Positions 1-8,425 of a stretch of DNA of 64,000 bases are shown here, piece by piece. A model generated the notes under the pieces. That model worked only from the letters and a program-made list of their open reading frames with translations, was not told the DNA's origin and ran no database searches. Made by a program: the position numbers and the translations under genes. Every line of letters begins with the position of its first letter. Position 1 is the stretch's first letter. The stretch is from Arcanobacterium wilhelmae. Its GTDB lineage: Bacteria; Actinomycetota; Actinomycetes; Actinomycetales; Actinomycetaceae. The stretch covers positions 806,001 through 870,000 of the forward strand of contig NZ_CP121247.1 of NCBI RefSeq assembly GCF_029632765.1, in the 5' to 3' direction.

Positions 1-500
1 CGATGGCCGGTATGAAGAAGGCCCTCGAGCAAGGCGGATGCCTCGTTGTTTTCCCCGAGGGAATGATGAGCGTGGATCCGCAAAAGTGGCCGATCACCGG
101 GAAAACGGGAATCGCTCGCCTGAGCGCCATGGTTCCCGGCACCACGATCCTGCCTGCAGCACAGTGGGGGACGGAACGGATCCTTGAGCCGTGGAGCCTC
201 AAACTGAGCTGGAAGTGGTTGCGTTCGCCGTCGACGGTCGTGATCGGTGATCCGGTCAATCTCGGGCTGACGGAGGATTCTCCACACGGTGAGGTCAAGG
301 CTGCAACCGAGCGGCTGATGAAGGCGATCGAAAAACTCCTCGTTCCGCTACGTCAAGCAAATCCGCTGGGCTTTACAACTGAGCCGCGCGATGTGCGCTG
401 GGATAAGAAGCGCGACGGCGATCCCCACACGGCAACGGCCGGAACGGACGGGCTACGCGAAGAACTGGCACCGTTTGAACATCCGGTTCGACCAAAGTAA
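1..500 (+). CDS. plsC: 1-acyl-sn-glycerol-3-phosphate acyltransferase, C-terminal part (partial)
   Basis: Only the 3' part is present; the reading frame is open from the left edge and the true start lies outside the window. The product would acylate lysophosphatidic acid to phosphatidic acid at the inner face of the membrane. The visible part carries the family's FPEG motif (VVFPEGMMS), which helps bind the glycerol-phosphate, then a conserved GKTGIARLS stretch and P-A-A-Q-W-G. The HX4D catalytic motif would be upstream. The tail after about residue 120 is polar and probably disordered. In many actinobacteria plsC is followed by gpsA and ddl. Here gpsA is not between them; a divergent lipoprotein gene is. 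Family call is firm; substrate specificity is inferred. Confidence 0.85.
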   Translation, partial: MAGMKKALEQGGCLVVFPEGMMSVDPQKWPITGKTGIARLSAMVPGTTILPAAQWGTERILEPWSLKLSWKWLRSPSTVVIGDPVNLGLTEDSPHGEVKAATERLMKAIEKLLVPLRQANPLGFTTEPRDVRWDKKRDGDPHTATAGTDGLREELAPFEHPVRPK

Positions 501-550
501 GCCGCGCACCGGCCTCGGGAGACCCGGCGCCGGGCGAGGATCAGGCGAAA

Positions 551-585
551 GTGTGGGAGGGAAGCGAGTCGCTTCCCTCCCACAC
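551..585. terminator. Bidirectional terminator hairpin
   Basis: Perfect 15-bp inverted repeat (551-565 with 571-585, 5-nt loop) between the convergent ends of plsC and the lipoprotein gene. A short T run (591-594) follows on the plus strand, so it can serve both genes. Confidence 0.75.
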
Positions 586-592
586 TGGCGTT

Positions 593-1240
593 TTAGCGCG
601 CCACGTCGATCACGAGACGCGCAGGATCGTCCATCCAGGTCACTTTGTAGGGGCGCGCCTTATCAGATCCGATATAAATCTGGTGTGATCCCTCGAACCC
701 GCCATTGACCTTCACCTCAGTAATGACCGAGCCTGCCGGCGGCACTGCCTTGAGCTCCTCCACGTGCTCCAGGGGGCCGGGGTAGCGAATCCCGTAGCCG
801 AATACCTCCAAAATGATGTCTCCGCGCAGGTCGACAGGGAATCCGGAGCCCTCCTCCGTGGCTTCCTTCGTCCAGCCAGCGTTCCACTGGACGGGCGCTT
901 TCGCCTTTGAATACTCGATCACGACGCGGTCGTAGCCTTTATCGGGATGGGACCCCATGCGTACCTTCACCGGCAGCGCCTGTGCCGAGAGGTCTTTAAT
1001 ATTCACTGAATGGCTTTCGCCCGTAGTAAACCCTTCGAGGGTGGGGGCAGGACTGCTCTGTGCGGGAGCGCTCGAAGTCGCGGCTTGCGCGGCATCTGGA
1101 GCCGACGACGAAGCGGCCTGTTGCGCTTGATCGGATTGCGAGCCGGCCGGTGCTGCCGACGTTGGCGTGCTGGTTGCTGTCGAGCTGCAACCAGCGAGCG
1201 TCAGGGCGGCGATGGCCCCAATGGCCCAAATGTTCTTCAT
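593..1240 (-). CDS. AMIN-like domain lipoprotein
   Basis: Predicted exported lipoprotein of 215 aa. The start at 1240 is chosen because it gives a classic lipoprotein signal (hydrophobic stretch IGAIAALTLAGC with the lipobox cysteine at residue 18) and a strong GGAGGAG ribosome site directly upstream; a longer frame exists but lacks both. Residues about 20-75 are Ser/Ala/Pro/Thr-rich, a probable wall-spanning linker. The C-terminal about 130 residues resemble the AMIN-like (lipo)protein family of actinobacteria (VRMGSHPDKGYDRVVIEYS, then a beta-rich segment). These are thought to bind envelope polymers, but the function here is not established. Divergent from ddl, convergent with plsC. Confidence 0.8.
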   Translation of the reverse strand: MKNIWAIGAIAALTLAGCSSTATSTPTSAAPAGSQSDQAQQAASSSAPDAAQAATSSAPAQSSPAPTLEGFTTGESHSVNIKDLSAQALPVKVRMGSHPDKGYDRVVIEYSKAKAPVQWNAGWTKEATEEGSGFPVDLRGDIILEVFGYGIRYPGPLEHVEELKAVPPAGSVITEVKVNGGFEGSHQIYIGSDKARPYKVTWMDDPARLVIDVAR

Positions 1241-1328
1241 ATGCTCCTCCTTCTCGGGTGTGGTCCATCCCACTCTATCGCGTCGGTGAAGCTCAGAGCG
1301 CTTCAACGTGATCAGCAATGGCCGGCGG

Positions 1329-1334
1329 TAGAAT
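1329..1334 (+). promoter_or_regulatory. -10 hexamer of a leaderless ddl transcript
   Basis: TAGAAT ends exactly 6 nt before the ddl ATG, so transcription should begin at or next to the start codon. No Shine-Dalgarno sequence is visible at the usual distance. The same arrangement recurs at seven other genes in the window. Confidence 0.55.
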
Positions 1335-1340
1335 GCTTGC

Positions 1341-2450
1341 ATGCAGAAAATCTCAGTTGCAGTGATCTACGGTGGGCAAAGCGGAGAACATCCGATTTCG
1401 TGTGCTACGGCCGGAGCGGTGATGGCCGCTATGGATCCAGAAAAGTATCAGATCCTGTCGATCGGTATTCGCCGCGATGGTGCCTGGGTGCCGGGGGAGA
1501 CTGACCCTGCACGGCTCCAACTGGGAGATGCCACTGTGGAGGTCGGCCCGTCTGATGAGCGGATTATCATCGGGCCTGGCGATGGTACGCAGTCGATTCT
1601 GGCACGTAACGTGGTCACGGGTGAGATTCGAGATCTCGGAGCTGTGGACGTCGTTTTCCCTCTCCTTCACGGCCCGTTTGGTGAGGACGGAACGATTCAA
1701 GGATTGCTGGAGATGGCGCGCCTGCCATACGTTGGCTCTGGGGTGTTTGCCTCCGCCGCAGGAATGGATAAGGTCTACATGAAGCAGGTGCTCTCCCAAG
1801 CAGGGCTCGCGATCGGTCCTTACGTGTACGTATCGCCGTGGCGCTGGGCTAACGAGCGCGAGGTGGTGCTTTCTGAGATCTCACAGCTGTCCTTCCCATT
1901 GTTCGTGAAGCCGGCGCGCGCAGGCTCATCGCTCGGAATGACGAAAGTAACTGATCTGGCCCAGCTCGACGCTGCGATTGCCACGGCAGCGGAGGTTGAT
2001 CCACGGGTGCTCGTTGAGCAAGGTATTTCCGGGCGCGAGGTGGAGTGCGGGGTGCTTGGAGGCCTGGGCGGAACGCGCGCCTCGGCGTCGGGAGTCGGTG
2101 AAGTGATCCTGGATGTGCCCGAGGGCGAATTCTACGATTTCGAACACAAGTACGTGGCAACGGACGTGCTCACCAACCAGATTCCTGCGGATGTTTCGCA
2201 AACGGAGCTCGAGGATCTGCGTAGCGTTGCTCTTCGCACTTTTGAGGCGTTCTCGTGTGAGGGTCTGGCACGAGTGGACATGTTCCTCCTCGCAGGTGGC
2301 GAGGTTGTGGTCAACGAAATCAACACGATGCCCGGTTTCACCCCGTTCTCAATGTATCCCGCTCTGTGGCAGGCTGAGGGCATGAGTTATTCGCAGCTCG
2401 TAGATCATTTGATTTCGCTTGCACTCGAACGGACGGTGGGCCTGCGATAG
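1341..2450 (+). CDS. ddl: D-alanine--D-alanine ligase
   Basis: Cytoplasmic ATP-grasp ligase that makes the D-Ala-D-Ala dipeptide for peptidoglycan. At 369 aa it has the normal length. Visible signatures are the N-terminal YGGQSGEHPISCATA stretch, the HGPFGEDGTIQG substrate loop, the ATP-grasp block VKPARAGSSLGMTKV and the C-terminal metal and D-Ala site VNEINTMPGFTPFSMYP. The start codon lies 6 nt behind a TAGAAT -10 box, so translation is probably leaderless. The gene stands alone: the upstream lipoprotein gene runs away from it and thiL follows after about 210 nt with its own probable promoter. Confidence 0.95.
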   Translation: MQKISVAVIYGGQSGEHPISCATAGAVMAAMDPEKYQILSIGIRRDGAWVPGETDPARLQLGDATVEVGPSDERIIIGPGDGTQSILARNVVTGEIRDLGAVDVVFPLLHGPFGEDGTIQGLLEMARLPYVGSGVFASAAGMDKVYMKQVLSQAGLAIGPYVYVSPWRWANEREVVLSEISQLSFPLFVKPARAGSSLGMTKVTDLAQLDAAIATAAEVDPRVLVEQGISGREVECGVLGGLGGTRASASGVGEVILDVPEGEFYDFEHKYVATDVLTNQIPADVSQTELEDLRSVALRTFEAFSCEGLARVDMFLLAGGEVVVNEINTMPGFTPFSMYPALWQAEGMSYSQLVDHLISLALERTVGLR

Positions 2451-2661
2451 CGCACTAACATCGTGCGAATGCGAGGTGAGCAGAGCCACCACGGCGAGCC
2501 TTGCTCATTTTTGCGCAGGTCGTTAGAGTTTTCTCCGGCCCAATAGTGTGAGACTGTGTGGTCGCCAGATAAAGGTGAGGTATCTGGCGAGGCGTACCCT
2601 GCAGTCTGCTTCGTCAAAGCGCCTAGCATCCTCGGCATGGTTGAGATGGCATGATGAACTC

Positions 2662-3633
2662 ATGCAGATTTCTTCCATGACCGAGGACGTTTTAATTTCC
2701 CGGCTTCGCCCGTTGCTTCCGGTTTCGCGGCGTGCGTTCGTTGCCTCTGGCGACGACAGTGCCGTGTATTCGCTTTCTGGCGCAGCGACGCTTTCTGTGG
2801 ACATGCTTGTTGAGGGCGTGCACTTCCGCCCCGAGTGGTCGAACGGCGCCGACGTCGGGGCGCGTTCTGCCGCACAGAATCTTGCCGACGCCGTGGCGAT
2901 GGGTGCCCGGCCGACGTCGCTGGTGGTGGGGCTGGCGGTGCCGCCGACCACCGAGGGGGAGTGGGTAGAGGATTTTGCCCGAGGGATGGCGAGCGTGTGT
3001 GAGCCGCTCGGAGTTGGGGTCGACGGCGGAGATTTCGTGGCGTCGGATCAGATCGTGGTGTCGGTGACGGTGCTGGGACAGATGGAGGGGCGTGAGCCGC
3101 TTCGCCGAAGCGGGATGCAGATGGAGGACAAGCTGGTATTCGCGGGGAATCTTGGGCATGGGCGCGCCGGATACGAGCTATTAAACGCCGGCTACACGCG
3201 TGAAGATAAGAATCCGAAAATCGCGGCGATGATCGAGCACTTCCTCGTACCGCAGCCACCGCTGGAGATTGCACTTGCCGCTGCGAGCACTGGCCAATTG
3301 CGGTCGTTGATGGACGTATCGGACGGGCTGGTCAAGGACGTAGGCCGCATGGCGGGTGCGTCCGGTGTGTGGGTGGATATCGATCATCACGCAATTACGC
3401 GCCTGATCGGCCCGATCGCGACGGCAGCCGGGAGGCTCTCGGCGGACCGTAGCCAGTGGGCGTACACAGGCGGGGAGGATCACGGGTTCGTGGGGACAGT
3501 GGCGAAGGATGCTCCGATTCCCGGGGGCTTTACGCGGATCGGAACAGTGCGCGGAGCGGCGCTCGGCGGGCGCGTGACGGTTGGCGGCGTCCCGTTCGAA
3601 GGGAACGGTGGCTGGGACCACTTCGCGCAGTGA
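2662..3633 (+). CDS. thiL: Thiamine-monophosphate kinase
   Basis: ThiL phosphorylates thiamine monophosphate to the cofactor thiamine diphosphate. The 323-aa product shows the AIR-synthase/ThiL fold: SGDDSAVY near the N-terminus (metal and substrate aspartates), SVDMLVEGVHF, a LADAVAMGA helix, GVDGGDF and MDVSDGLVKD. A longer open frame exists, but the homologous region starts at MQISSMTED. That ATG follows a CATGAT -10-like hexamer by 6 nt and has no Shine-Dalgarno, so it is probably leaderless. No other thiamine gene is adjacent. Followed by a strong hairpin and the convergent rpmB. Confidence 0.93.
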   Translation: MQISSMTEDVLISRLRPLLPVSRRAFVASGDDSAVYSLSGAATLSVDMLVEGVHFRPEWSNGADVGARSAAQNLADAVAMGARPTSLVVGLAVPPTTEGEWVEDFARGMASVCEPLGVGVDGGDFVASDQIVVSVTVLGQMEGREPLRRSGMQMEDKLVFAGNLGHGRAGYELLNAGYTREDKNPKIAAMIEHFLVPQPPLEIALAAASTGQLRSLMDVSDGLVKDVGRMAGASGVWVDIDHHAITRLIGPIATAAGRLSADRSQWAYTGGEDHGFVGTVAKDAPIPGGFTRIGTVRGAALGGRVTVGGVPFEGNGGWDHFAQ

Positions 3634-3640
3634 TGAGAAA

Positions 3641-3669
3641 TGCCCGCTCGCGCGAGGAGCGAGCGGGCA
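3641..3669 (+). terminator. Terminator hairpin after thiL
   Basis: 11-bp GC-rich perfect stem (3641-3651 with 3659-3669), 7-nt loop, 8 nt after the thiL stop. No long T run follows. Confidence 0.6.
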
Positions 3670-3685
3670 CAATAGTGCGGGTATC

Positions 3686-3712
3686 AAAAAGGCCCCTGCG
3701 CAAGCAGGGGCC
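3686..3712 (-). terminator. Intrinsic terminator of rpmB
   Basis: 9-bp stem (3691-3699 with 3704-3712) and GCAA loop. On the minus strand it is followed by five T's (3690-3686), so it terminates rpmB. Confidence 0.8.
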
Positions 3713-3724
3713 AATTTGTCGCGA

Positions 3725-3916
3725 TCAGATGTTGCGAGTCACCTTGCCGGCTTTGAGGCAGGAGGTGCACACATTCAGGCGCTTAGGCGTACCCTTCACC
3801 AGCGCACGGATGCGCTGAATGTTCGGGTTCCAGCGACGGTTGATGCGCCTGTGGGAGTGCGAGACGCTCTTGCCGAAGCCCGGGCCCTTGCCGCAGACGT
3901 CACATACAGAGGCCAC
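3725..3916 (-). CDS. rpmB: 50S ribosomal protein L28
   Basis: 63-residue ribosomal protein with the family start [20 protein letters not shown] and a C-terminal CTSCLKAGK. Two CxxC pairs (residues 5/8 and about 51/54) are kept, so this is the zinc-binding (C+) form. Start codon is GTG, preceded by AAGGAGA at good spacing. Monocistronic; a terminator follows. In many Gram-positives a DAK-domain gene lies between rpmB and recG; it is absent here. Confidence 0.95.
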   Translation of the reverse strand: MASVCDVCGKGPGFGKSVSHSHRRINRRWNPNIQRIRALVKGTPKRLNVCTSCLKAGKVTRNI

Positions 3917-4097
3917 GGTTATCTCCTTCGTTTAGCTTCACTTAGCTTACCAATATTGGCAACCAAGCCAGATTAGCCCAAAAGCAAGTGATGGCGCAAT
4001 TTAAACCGCCGTGGCATGGGGCACTTTGCCCCTGGTAGGCCCGCTCCGAGGCGTCACAGATGATGATAACCTGACGACAGTGAAAAGGGAGGAACGC

Positions 4098-6290
4098 ATG
4101 GGCGATGCGGCGACGAGCGCGGAAGAGTGGACTGCCCTCACGCGGCCGCTCGCGCGCCTACTCGGCGCGAAAACCGCGTCCGCGCTGGAGAAACTCGGGC
4201 TCGCAACCGTCGGTGATCTTCTGCTCCACGTTCCTTTCCGCCTCGCCCATCGCGGCGAACTGATGGGGATCGAACGTGTAATGGAAGGTGAATCGGTCAC
4301 CGTCGTCGGGCGCGTGATGAATTCCACTCTCCGCCCGATGAATGCTCGGCGTGGTTTCATCCTCACGATCACTATCTCCGATGGTAACCACGATCTGTCG
4401 CTCACGTTCTTCGCAAAGTCCTCCCGGCCGCTCAAGTTCCACGAATCGCGCCTCGCGCCAGGAACGGTAGCCGTCTTTTCGGGCACGATCTCCTCCTACC
4501 GCGGTCAGCTCCAGCTCAACCACCCGGACTACGAGCTCCTCGAAAATGAGGATGAGGTGAACGCGCAGGAGATCACCAAGCCGATTCCGATCTATCACGC
4601 CTCGGCGTCGTTGCCGTCGTGGAAGATCGCGAAAGCCGTGGAGGTGATCCTTCCGCAGATTTCGGAGGCGAACGTGCCCGATCCGCTCCCGGCGTCGTAC
4701 CGCACCGAGCACCACCTGCCCTCGAAGTTTGCCGCGCTGCGGGCGCTCCACGCTCCGCAAACGGATGCTGAATGGGAGGCGGCGCTGGAGCGCATGCGTC
4801 ACGAGGAAGCGTTCGTGCTCCAAAGCGTCCTCGCCACTCGCAGAGCCACGGCGCTCGCCGTAGCCGCGCCGGCAATGGAACGCACCGACGTCGGCGCGCT
4901 CGCCACGTTCGACTCGTGCCTGCCGTGGCCGCTCACGGACGGGCAACGTGAGGTGGGGGAGGAGATCGCTGCCGATCTCGCCACCACGCTCCCGATGCGC
5001 CGGCTCCTCCAGGGCGACGTCGGCGCCGGCAAAACCGTCGTCGCCCTGCGTGCGATGCTCCAAGCGGTCGATTCCGGCCGCCAGGCTGTGCTCCTCGCGC
5101 CCACGGAAGTCCTTGCCTCCCAGCACCTCGAAACGCTCCGCGCCCTCCTGGGGGATCTCGCAACCGGCGGGCAACTCATGGCGCCCGAGCACGCCGTGCA
5201 ACTCGAGTACCTCGTCGGCTCACTCGGCGCGAAGGAACGCCGCCAAGCCCTGGCCAACATCGCCTCCGGCGCGGCGGGCATCGTCGTGGGAACGCACGCC
5301 CTCCTTCAAGAAAATGTGCAGATCCCGTTCCTCGGGCTCGTCGTGGTCGACGAACAGCACCGCTTCGGAGTGGACCAGCGTGACGCCCTCTCCCACGGCG
5401 CCCACATGCTCGTCATGACCGCCACGCCCATCCCGCGCACCATCGCGATGACCTCCTTCGGCGATCTCGACGTCTCCACACTGCGCCAGCTTCCCGCCGG
5501 GCGAGCTGGAATCACCACGAACCTTGTGCCGGCTTCTAAAGCCGCGTGGATGGAACGCGTGTGGCAACGGGCGCGCGAGGAGGTCGACGCCGGGGGCAGG
5601 GTTTTCGTTGTCTGCCCGCGGATCTCCGCCGACGACGACGCCGACGCGCCCGAACCCGTCGCTGAGGACCTGTTCGGAGCGGACGCACCTCTCGCCTCCG
5701 TGGAAGGAACGCTCGCCGAGCTCGCCCAGAACCCGGCTCTCACCGGCGTCGGGATCGGAGCCGTCCATGGGCGCATGAGCGCAGCGGAAAAAGACGCCGC
5801 CATGGCCTCCTTCTCTGCCGGACGTGCGCCCGTGCTCGTCGCCACCACCGTGATCGAGGTCGGAGTGGACGTACCGGATGCCACCATGATGGTGATCCTC
5901 GACGCCGACCGCTTCGGCTTGGCTCAGCTCCACCAGCTACGCGGGCGGATCGGGCGAGGCACGAAACCGGGCCTGTGCCTCGCCGTCCACAACTCGCTCC
6001 CCGGTACCCTCGCCTACGAGCGCCTTGAAGCGTTCGCCTCGACAAACGATGGCTTCGCGCTCGCCAACGCTGATCTCGAGCTACGCAGCGAAGGAGACGT
6101 GCTCGGAGCCGCCCAATCCGGGCGCGGGTCCACGCTCCGATTCCTCTCCGTCCTGCGCGACGCGCGCATTATCGACACAGCCCGCGAATCCGCCATGGCG
6201 CTGGTCGAGCGCGACCCGCGGCTCGTCACCGAACCCGCGCTCGCGGCCGCCGTCGCAGCTACTCACGCCGACTACATCGAGAAAGGCTAA
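4098..6290 (+). CDS. recG: ATP-dependent DNA helicase RecG
   Basis: Branch-migrating helicase that remodels stalled forks and Holliday junctions. Start 4098 is chosen for its GGGAGGA ribosome site; a further 29 upstream codons are open but unlike the family. Product 730 aa. The N-terminal wedge/OB domain includes the TVGDLLLHVPFR segment. Walker A GDVGAGKT is at about residue 306, the DEQH box (VVVDEQHRFG) at about 416, motif III TATPIPRT at about 441 and the QLRGRIGRG motif VI near 614. All catalytic motifs are intact. Only 2 nt separate its stop from rsmD, so the two are co-transcribed. Confidence 0.96.
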   Translation: MGDAATSAEEWTALTRPLARLLGAKTASALEKLGLATVGDLLLHVPFRLAHRGELMGIERVMEGESVTVVGRVMNSTLRPMNARRGFILTITISDGNHDLSLTFFAKSSRPLKFHESRLAPGTVAVFSGTISSYRGQLQLNHPDYELLENEDEVNAQEITKPIPIYHASASLPSWKIAKAVEVILPQISEANVPDPLPASYRTEHHLPSKFAALRALHAPQTDAEWEAALERMRHEEAFVLQSVLATRRATALAVAAPAMERTDVGALATFDSCLPWPLTDGQREVGEEIAADLATTLPMRRLLQGDVGAGKTVVALRAMLQAVDSGRQAVLLAPTEVLASQHLETLRALLGDLATGGQLMAPEHAVQLEYLVGSLGAKERRQALANIASGAAGIVVGTHALLQENVQIPFLGLVVVDEQHRFGVDQRDALSHGAHMLVMTATPIPRTIAMTSFGDLDVSTLRQLPAGRAGITTNLVPASKAAWMERVWQRAREEVDAGGRVFVVCPRISADDDADAPEPVAEDLFGADAPLASVEGTLAELAQNPALTGVGIGAVHGRMSAAEKDAAMASFSAGRAPVLVATTVIEVGVDVPDATMMVILDADRFGLAQLHQLRGRIGRGTKPGLCLAVHNSLPGTLAYERLEAFASTNDGFALANADLELRSEGDVLGAAQSGRGSTLRFLSVLRDARIIDTARESAMALVERDPRLVTEPALAAAVAATHADYIEKG

Positions 6291-6292
6291 CC

Positions 6293-6850
6293 ATGACCCG
6301 AATTGTTGCAGGAACAGCGAAGGGCAGGATCCTCCAGGTGCCGAAATCGGGAACCCGGCCCACGTCGGAGAAAGTGCGCGAGGCACTCTTCTCCCGGCTC
6401 GTGCACCGCGGCTACGTGGAAGGCTGCCGCGTCCTCGACCTGTACGCAGGATCGGGTGCGATCGGCCTAGAAGCTGCCTCGCGCGGAGCCGCAACCGTGA
6501 TTCTCGTGGAAAACAACCCGGCCGCAGCGAAAATCATTCACGCGAACGCGGCAGCCACCGGGCTAGGCGTGAGCATTGTCAAGCAGAGCGCGGCCTCCTA
6601 CCTTGCCGCACTTCACGGCATCGAATTCGACCTTGCTGTGCTCGACCCGCCCTACGACGTCGGTGAAGAAGAGCTCGCTACCGTGTTAGGTGAGCTCGCG
6701 GCGCACCTCGTGCCCGACGCGATGATCGTCGTGGAGCGTTCCAAGCGCAGCCCCGAACCCACCTGGCCAGAGGGATACGTGCTCGACGACCAACGAACCT
6801 GGGGCGATACCACGGTGTGGACAGCTACAGCGCTGGACTCAGATGAGTAG
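6293..6850 (+). CDS. rsmD: 16S rRNA (guanine(966)-N2)-methyltransferase
   Basis: Class I SAM-dependent methyltransferase that modifies G966 of 16S rRNA. The 185-aa protein begins MTRIVAGTAKGRILQVP (typical RsmD N-terminus with RPTSEKVREALFSRL), has the SAM motif LDLYAGSGAIGLEAASRGA and the catalytic LDPPYD motif (D/NPPY type). It sits directly after recG and before coaD, an order common in Gram-positives. Its TAG stop forms the first half of the TAGAAT -10 box of coaD. Confidence 0.94.
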   Translation: MTRIVAGTAKGRILQVPKSGTRPTSEKVREALFSRLVHRGYVEGCRVLDLYAGSGAIGLEAASRGAATVILVENNPAAAKIIHANAAATGLGVSIVKQSAASYLAALHGIEFDLAVLDPPYDVGEEELATVLGELAAHLVPDAMIVVERSKRSPEPTWPEGYVLDDQRTWGDTTVWTATALDSDE

Positions 6851-6853
6851 AAT
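6848..6853 (+). promoter_or_regulatory. -10 hexamer of a leaderless coaD transcript
   Basis: TAGAAT overlaps the rsmD stop codon and ends 6 nt before the coaD ATG. It would give coaD a transcript of its own in addition to read-through from recG-rsmD. Confidence 0.5.
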
Positions 6854-6859
6854 AAAGGC

Positions 6860-7339
6860 ATGAGTATTGCTGTTTGCCCCGGATCGTTCGATCCGATCAC
6901 GTACGGTCACGTGGATGTGATCAAGCGTGCCGCCACGATGTTTGATTCGGTCATCGTTGCCGTGTCCACAAACTCGGCCAAACGCTACATGTTTACCGAC
7001 GCCGAGCGGGTGCAGCTTGCCCGCGAGGCGCTCGCGGCTGCTGGCGTTGAGGCTGAGGTGGAGTTGGTGGGCGGACTCATTGCTGAGTTCGCGGCTGAGC
7101 GAGGGGCGGCGGCAATCGTGAAGGGCCTGCGTGGCACCGCGGATTACGACGCCGAGGTGGCAATGGCACTCCTGAACCGGCACCTGACCGGAGTGGAAAC
7201 GGTGTTCGTGATGGGCGATCCTGCGCTGAACCACATCGCCTCCGCTTTCACGAAAGAAATTGCCGCTTATGGCGGAAACATTGACGATCTCGTGCCTGCC
7301 AACGTGGCTTGCGCGATCCGAGGAAAGGTAAAGAAATGA
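6860..7339 (+). CDS. coaD: Pantetheine-phosphate adenylyltransferase
   Basis: Penultimate enzyme of coenzyme A synthesis (4'-phosphopantetheine + ATP to dephospho-CoA). The 159-aa length is normal. The nucleotidyltransferase signature GSFDPITYGHVDVI (T/HxGH) is at the N-terminus, and the ATP-binding block from about residue 85 (VKGLRGTADYDAEVAM) follows. Start is 6 nt after a TAGAAT box. Its stop overlaps the start of the next gene (ATGA), so downstream genes to rnc are likely co-transcribed. Confidence 0.95.
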   Translation: MSIAVCPGSFDPITYGHVDVIKRAATMFDSVIVAVSTNSAKRYMFTDAERVQLAREALAAAGVEAEVELVGGLIAEFAAERGAAAIVKGLRGTADYDAEVAMALLNRHLTGVETVFVMGDPALNHIASAFTKEIAAYGGNIDDLVPANVACAIRGKVKK

Positions 7340-7848
7340 GCGAAGCGGAATCCCTGCTTGAACTCGTTGACGACATGATCGCCATGGTGGAGCGCGCCCG
7401 CTCCGTTCCCATGTCGGCATCCGTCATGGTGAACAAGTCCGAGATGCTCGATCTTCTCGACGCCGCACGCGAGATGATCCCCGATCAGATCGGCCGAGCC
7501 GACGCCGTGCTCGCCGAGGCGCGCGCAACCCGCGAAGAAGCACGCAACGCCGCCGACGACGTCGTCGAGGACGCGCGCAAGGAAGCCGAGACGATCGTTG
7601 CGGAGGCCCGCGAGCAGGCCTCGCGCCTCGTTGCCTCGGATTCGATCACAATCGCCGCGAAATCTCAGGCCGCGAAGATCGTAGACGAGGCAAAATCGCA
7701 GGCGGCGAAACTGCGCTCTGGTGCAAACGACTACTCGCAGACTATCCTTGATGAGCTCGCCGGCCAGCTCGAACATCTCCAGGATCAGATCGCGGCCGGC
7801 CGCGAAGTGCTTCTCGAACGTATTAATCCGGCACAGCCGGAAGAATGA
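7336..7848 (+). CDS. SepIVA-like coiled-coil cell-division protein
   Basis: 170-aa, highly charged, helical protein. The short N-terminal domain (LLELVDDMIAMVERARSVP, then a LDLLDAAREMIPDQI segment) looks like the start of mycobacterial SepIVA (Rv2927c). It is followed by a long Ala/Glu/Arg coiled coil (about residues 50-165). In mycobacteria the gene also lies beside the YceD/DUF177 gene and rnc, so context supports the call. SepIVA-type proteins are DivIVA-related and act at the septum or growing pole. This one is shorter than the mycobacterial protein. An automated pipeline might call it ATPase subunit B-like because of the coiled coil. Start overlaps the coaD stop. Confidence 0.75.
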   Translation: MSEAESLLELVDDMIAMVERARSVPMSASVMVNKSEMLDLLDAAREMIPDQIGRADAVLAEARATREEARNAADDVVEDARKEAETIVAEAREQASRLVASDSITIAAKSQAAKIVDEAKSQAAKLRSGANDYSQTILDELAGQLEHLQDQIAAGREVLLERINPAQPEE

Positions 7849-7855
7849 GGAATTG

Positions 7856-8425
7856 ATGGATCTCAAATCTCCCTTCGTGATCTCGATCGTGGATCTCCCG
7901 CGCCAAGAGGGAGCCATGCGCGAGGTGCGCACCGGTTTCAACGCCCCCTCCGACGTTGGCGTGGCGATGTACCAGGTGGCTGAGGGCTCGCCGCTCGGCG
8001 TGGATCTCACGTTGCAGTCGGTCTCCGAGGGCGTGCTCGTTGATGGGTACGTTTCGGCGCACGCACACGGCCAGTGCTCGCGGTGCCTGATTGATATTGA
8101 CGAGGACATGAACGAGCGCATCTCTGAGCTGGTGTTCTATCCAGAGCGGGCGGCCGCACTGGAGGACGAGGGCGATGAGGAGGCTGAGGATTTCTTCCTC
8201 ATCGAAAATGATCGCATCGATCTGGAACCGATTATCCGCGATGCCCTCGTGCTCTCCATGCCACTCCAGCCGCTGTGCCAGGCCGATTGTGAGGGGCTGT
8301 GCCCGGTGTGCGGCGAGCGCTGGCTGGATCTGCCGGAAGATCATGAGCATCTGGAGGAAGCGTCGGATTTCTCGGTTCTCGATGCGCTCGCGGCAAAGCT
8401 CCGCGCAGCGGAAGAAGGCGAGTAA
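7856..8425 (+). CDS. YceD / DUF177 family protein
   Basis: 189-aa acidic cytoplasmic protein of the DUF177 family, linked in other bacteria to 23S rRNA accumulation and usually paired with rpmF (L32). Start 7856 has a GAGGAATTG context just after the preceding stop. The conserved core shows CSRCLIDIDEDM (about residues 73-84), a beta segment ELVFYPE and the C-terminal CQADCEGLCPVCG cysteine block. Here rpmF is missing: the stop shares a base with the rnc start (TAATG). Confidence 0.85.
   Translation: MDLKSPFVISIVDLPRQEGAMREVRTGFNAPSDVGVAMYQVAEGSPLGVDLTLQSVSEGVLVDGYVSAHAHGQCSRCLIDIDEDMNERISELVFYPERAAALEDEGDEEAEDFFLIENDRIDLEPIIRDALVLSMPLQPLCQADCEGLCPVCGERWLDLPEDHEHLEEASDFSVLDALAAKLRAAEEGE

Noticed and set aside
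4158..5201. 347-codon open frame on the minus strand
   Set aside because: Shadow of recG, whose motifs are complete.
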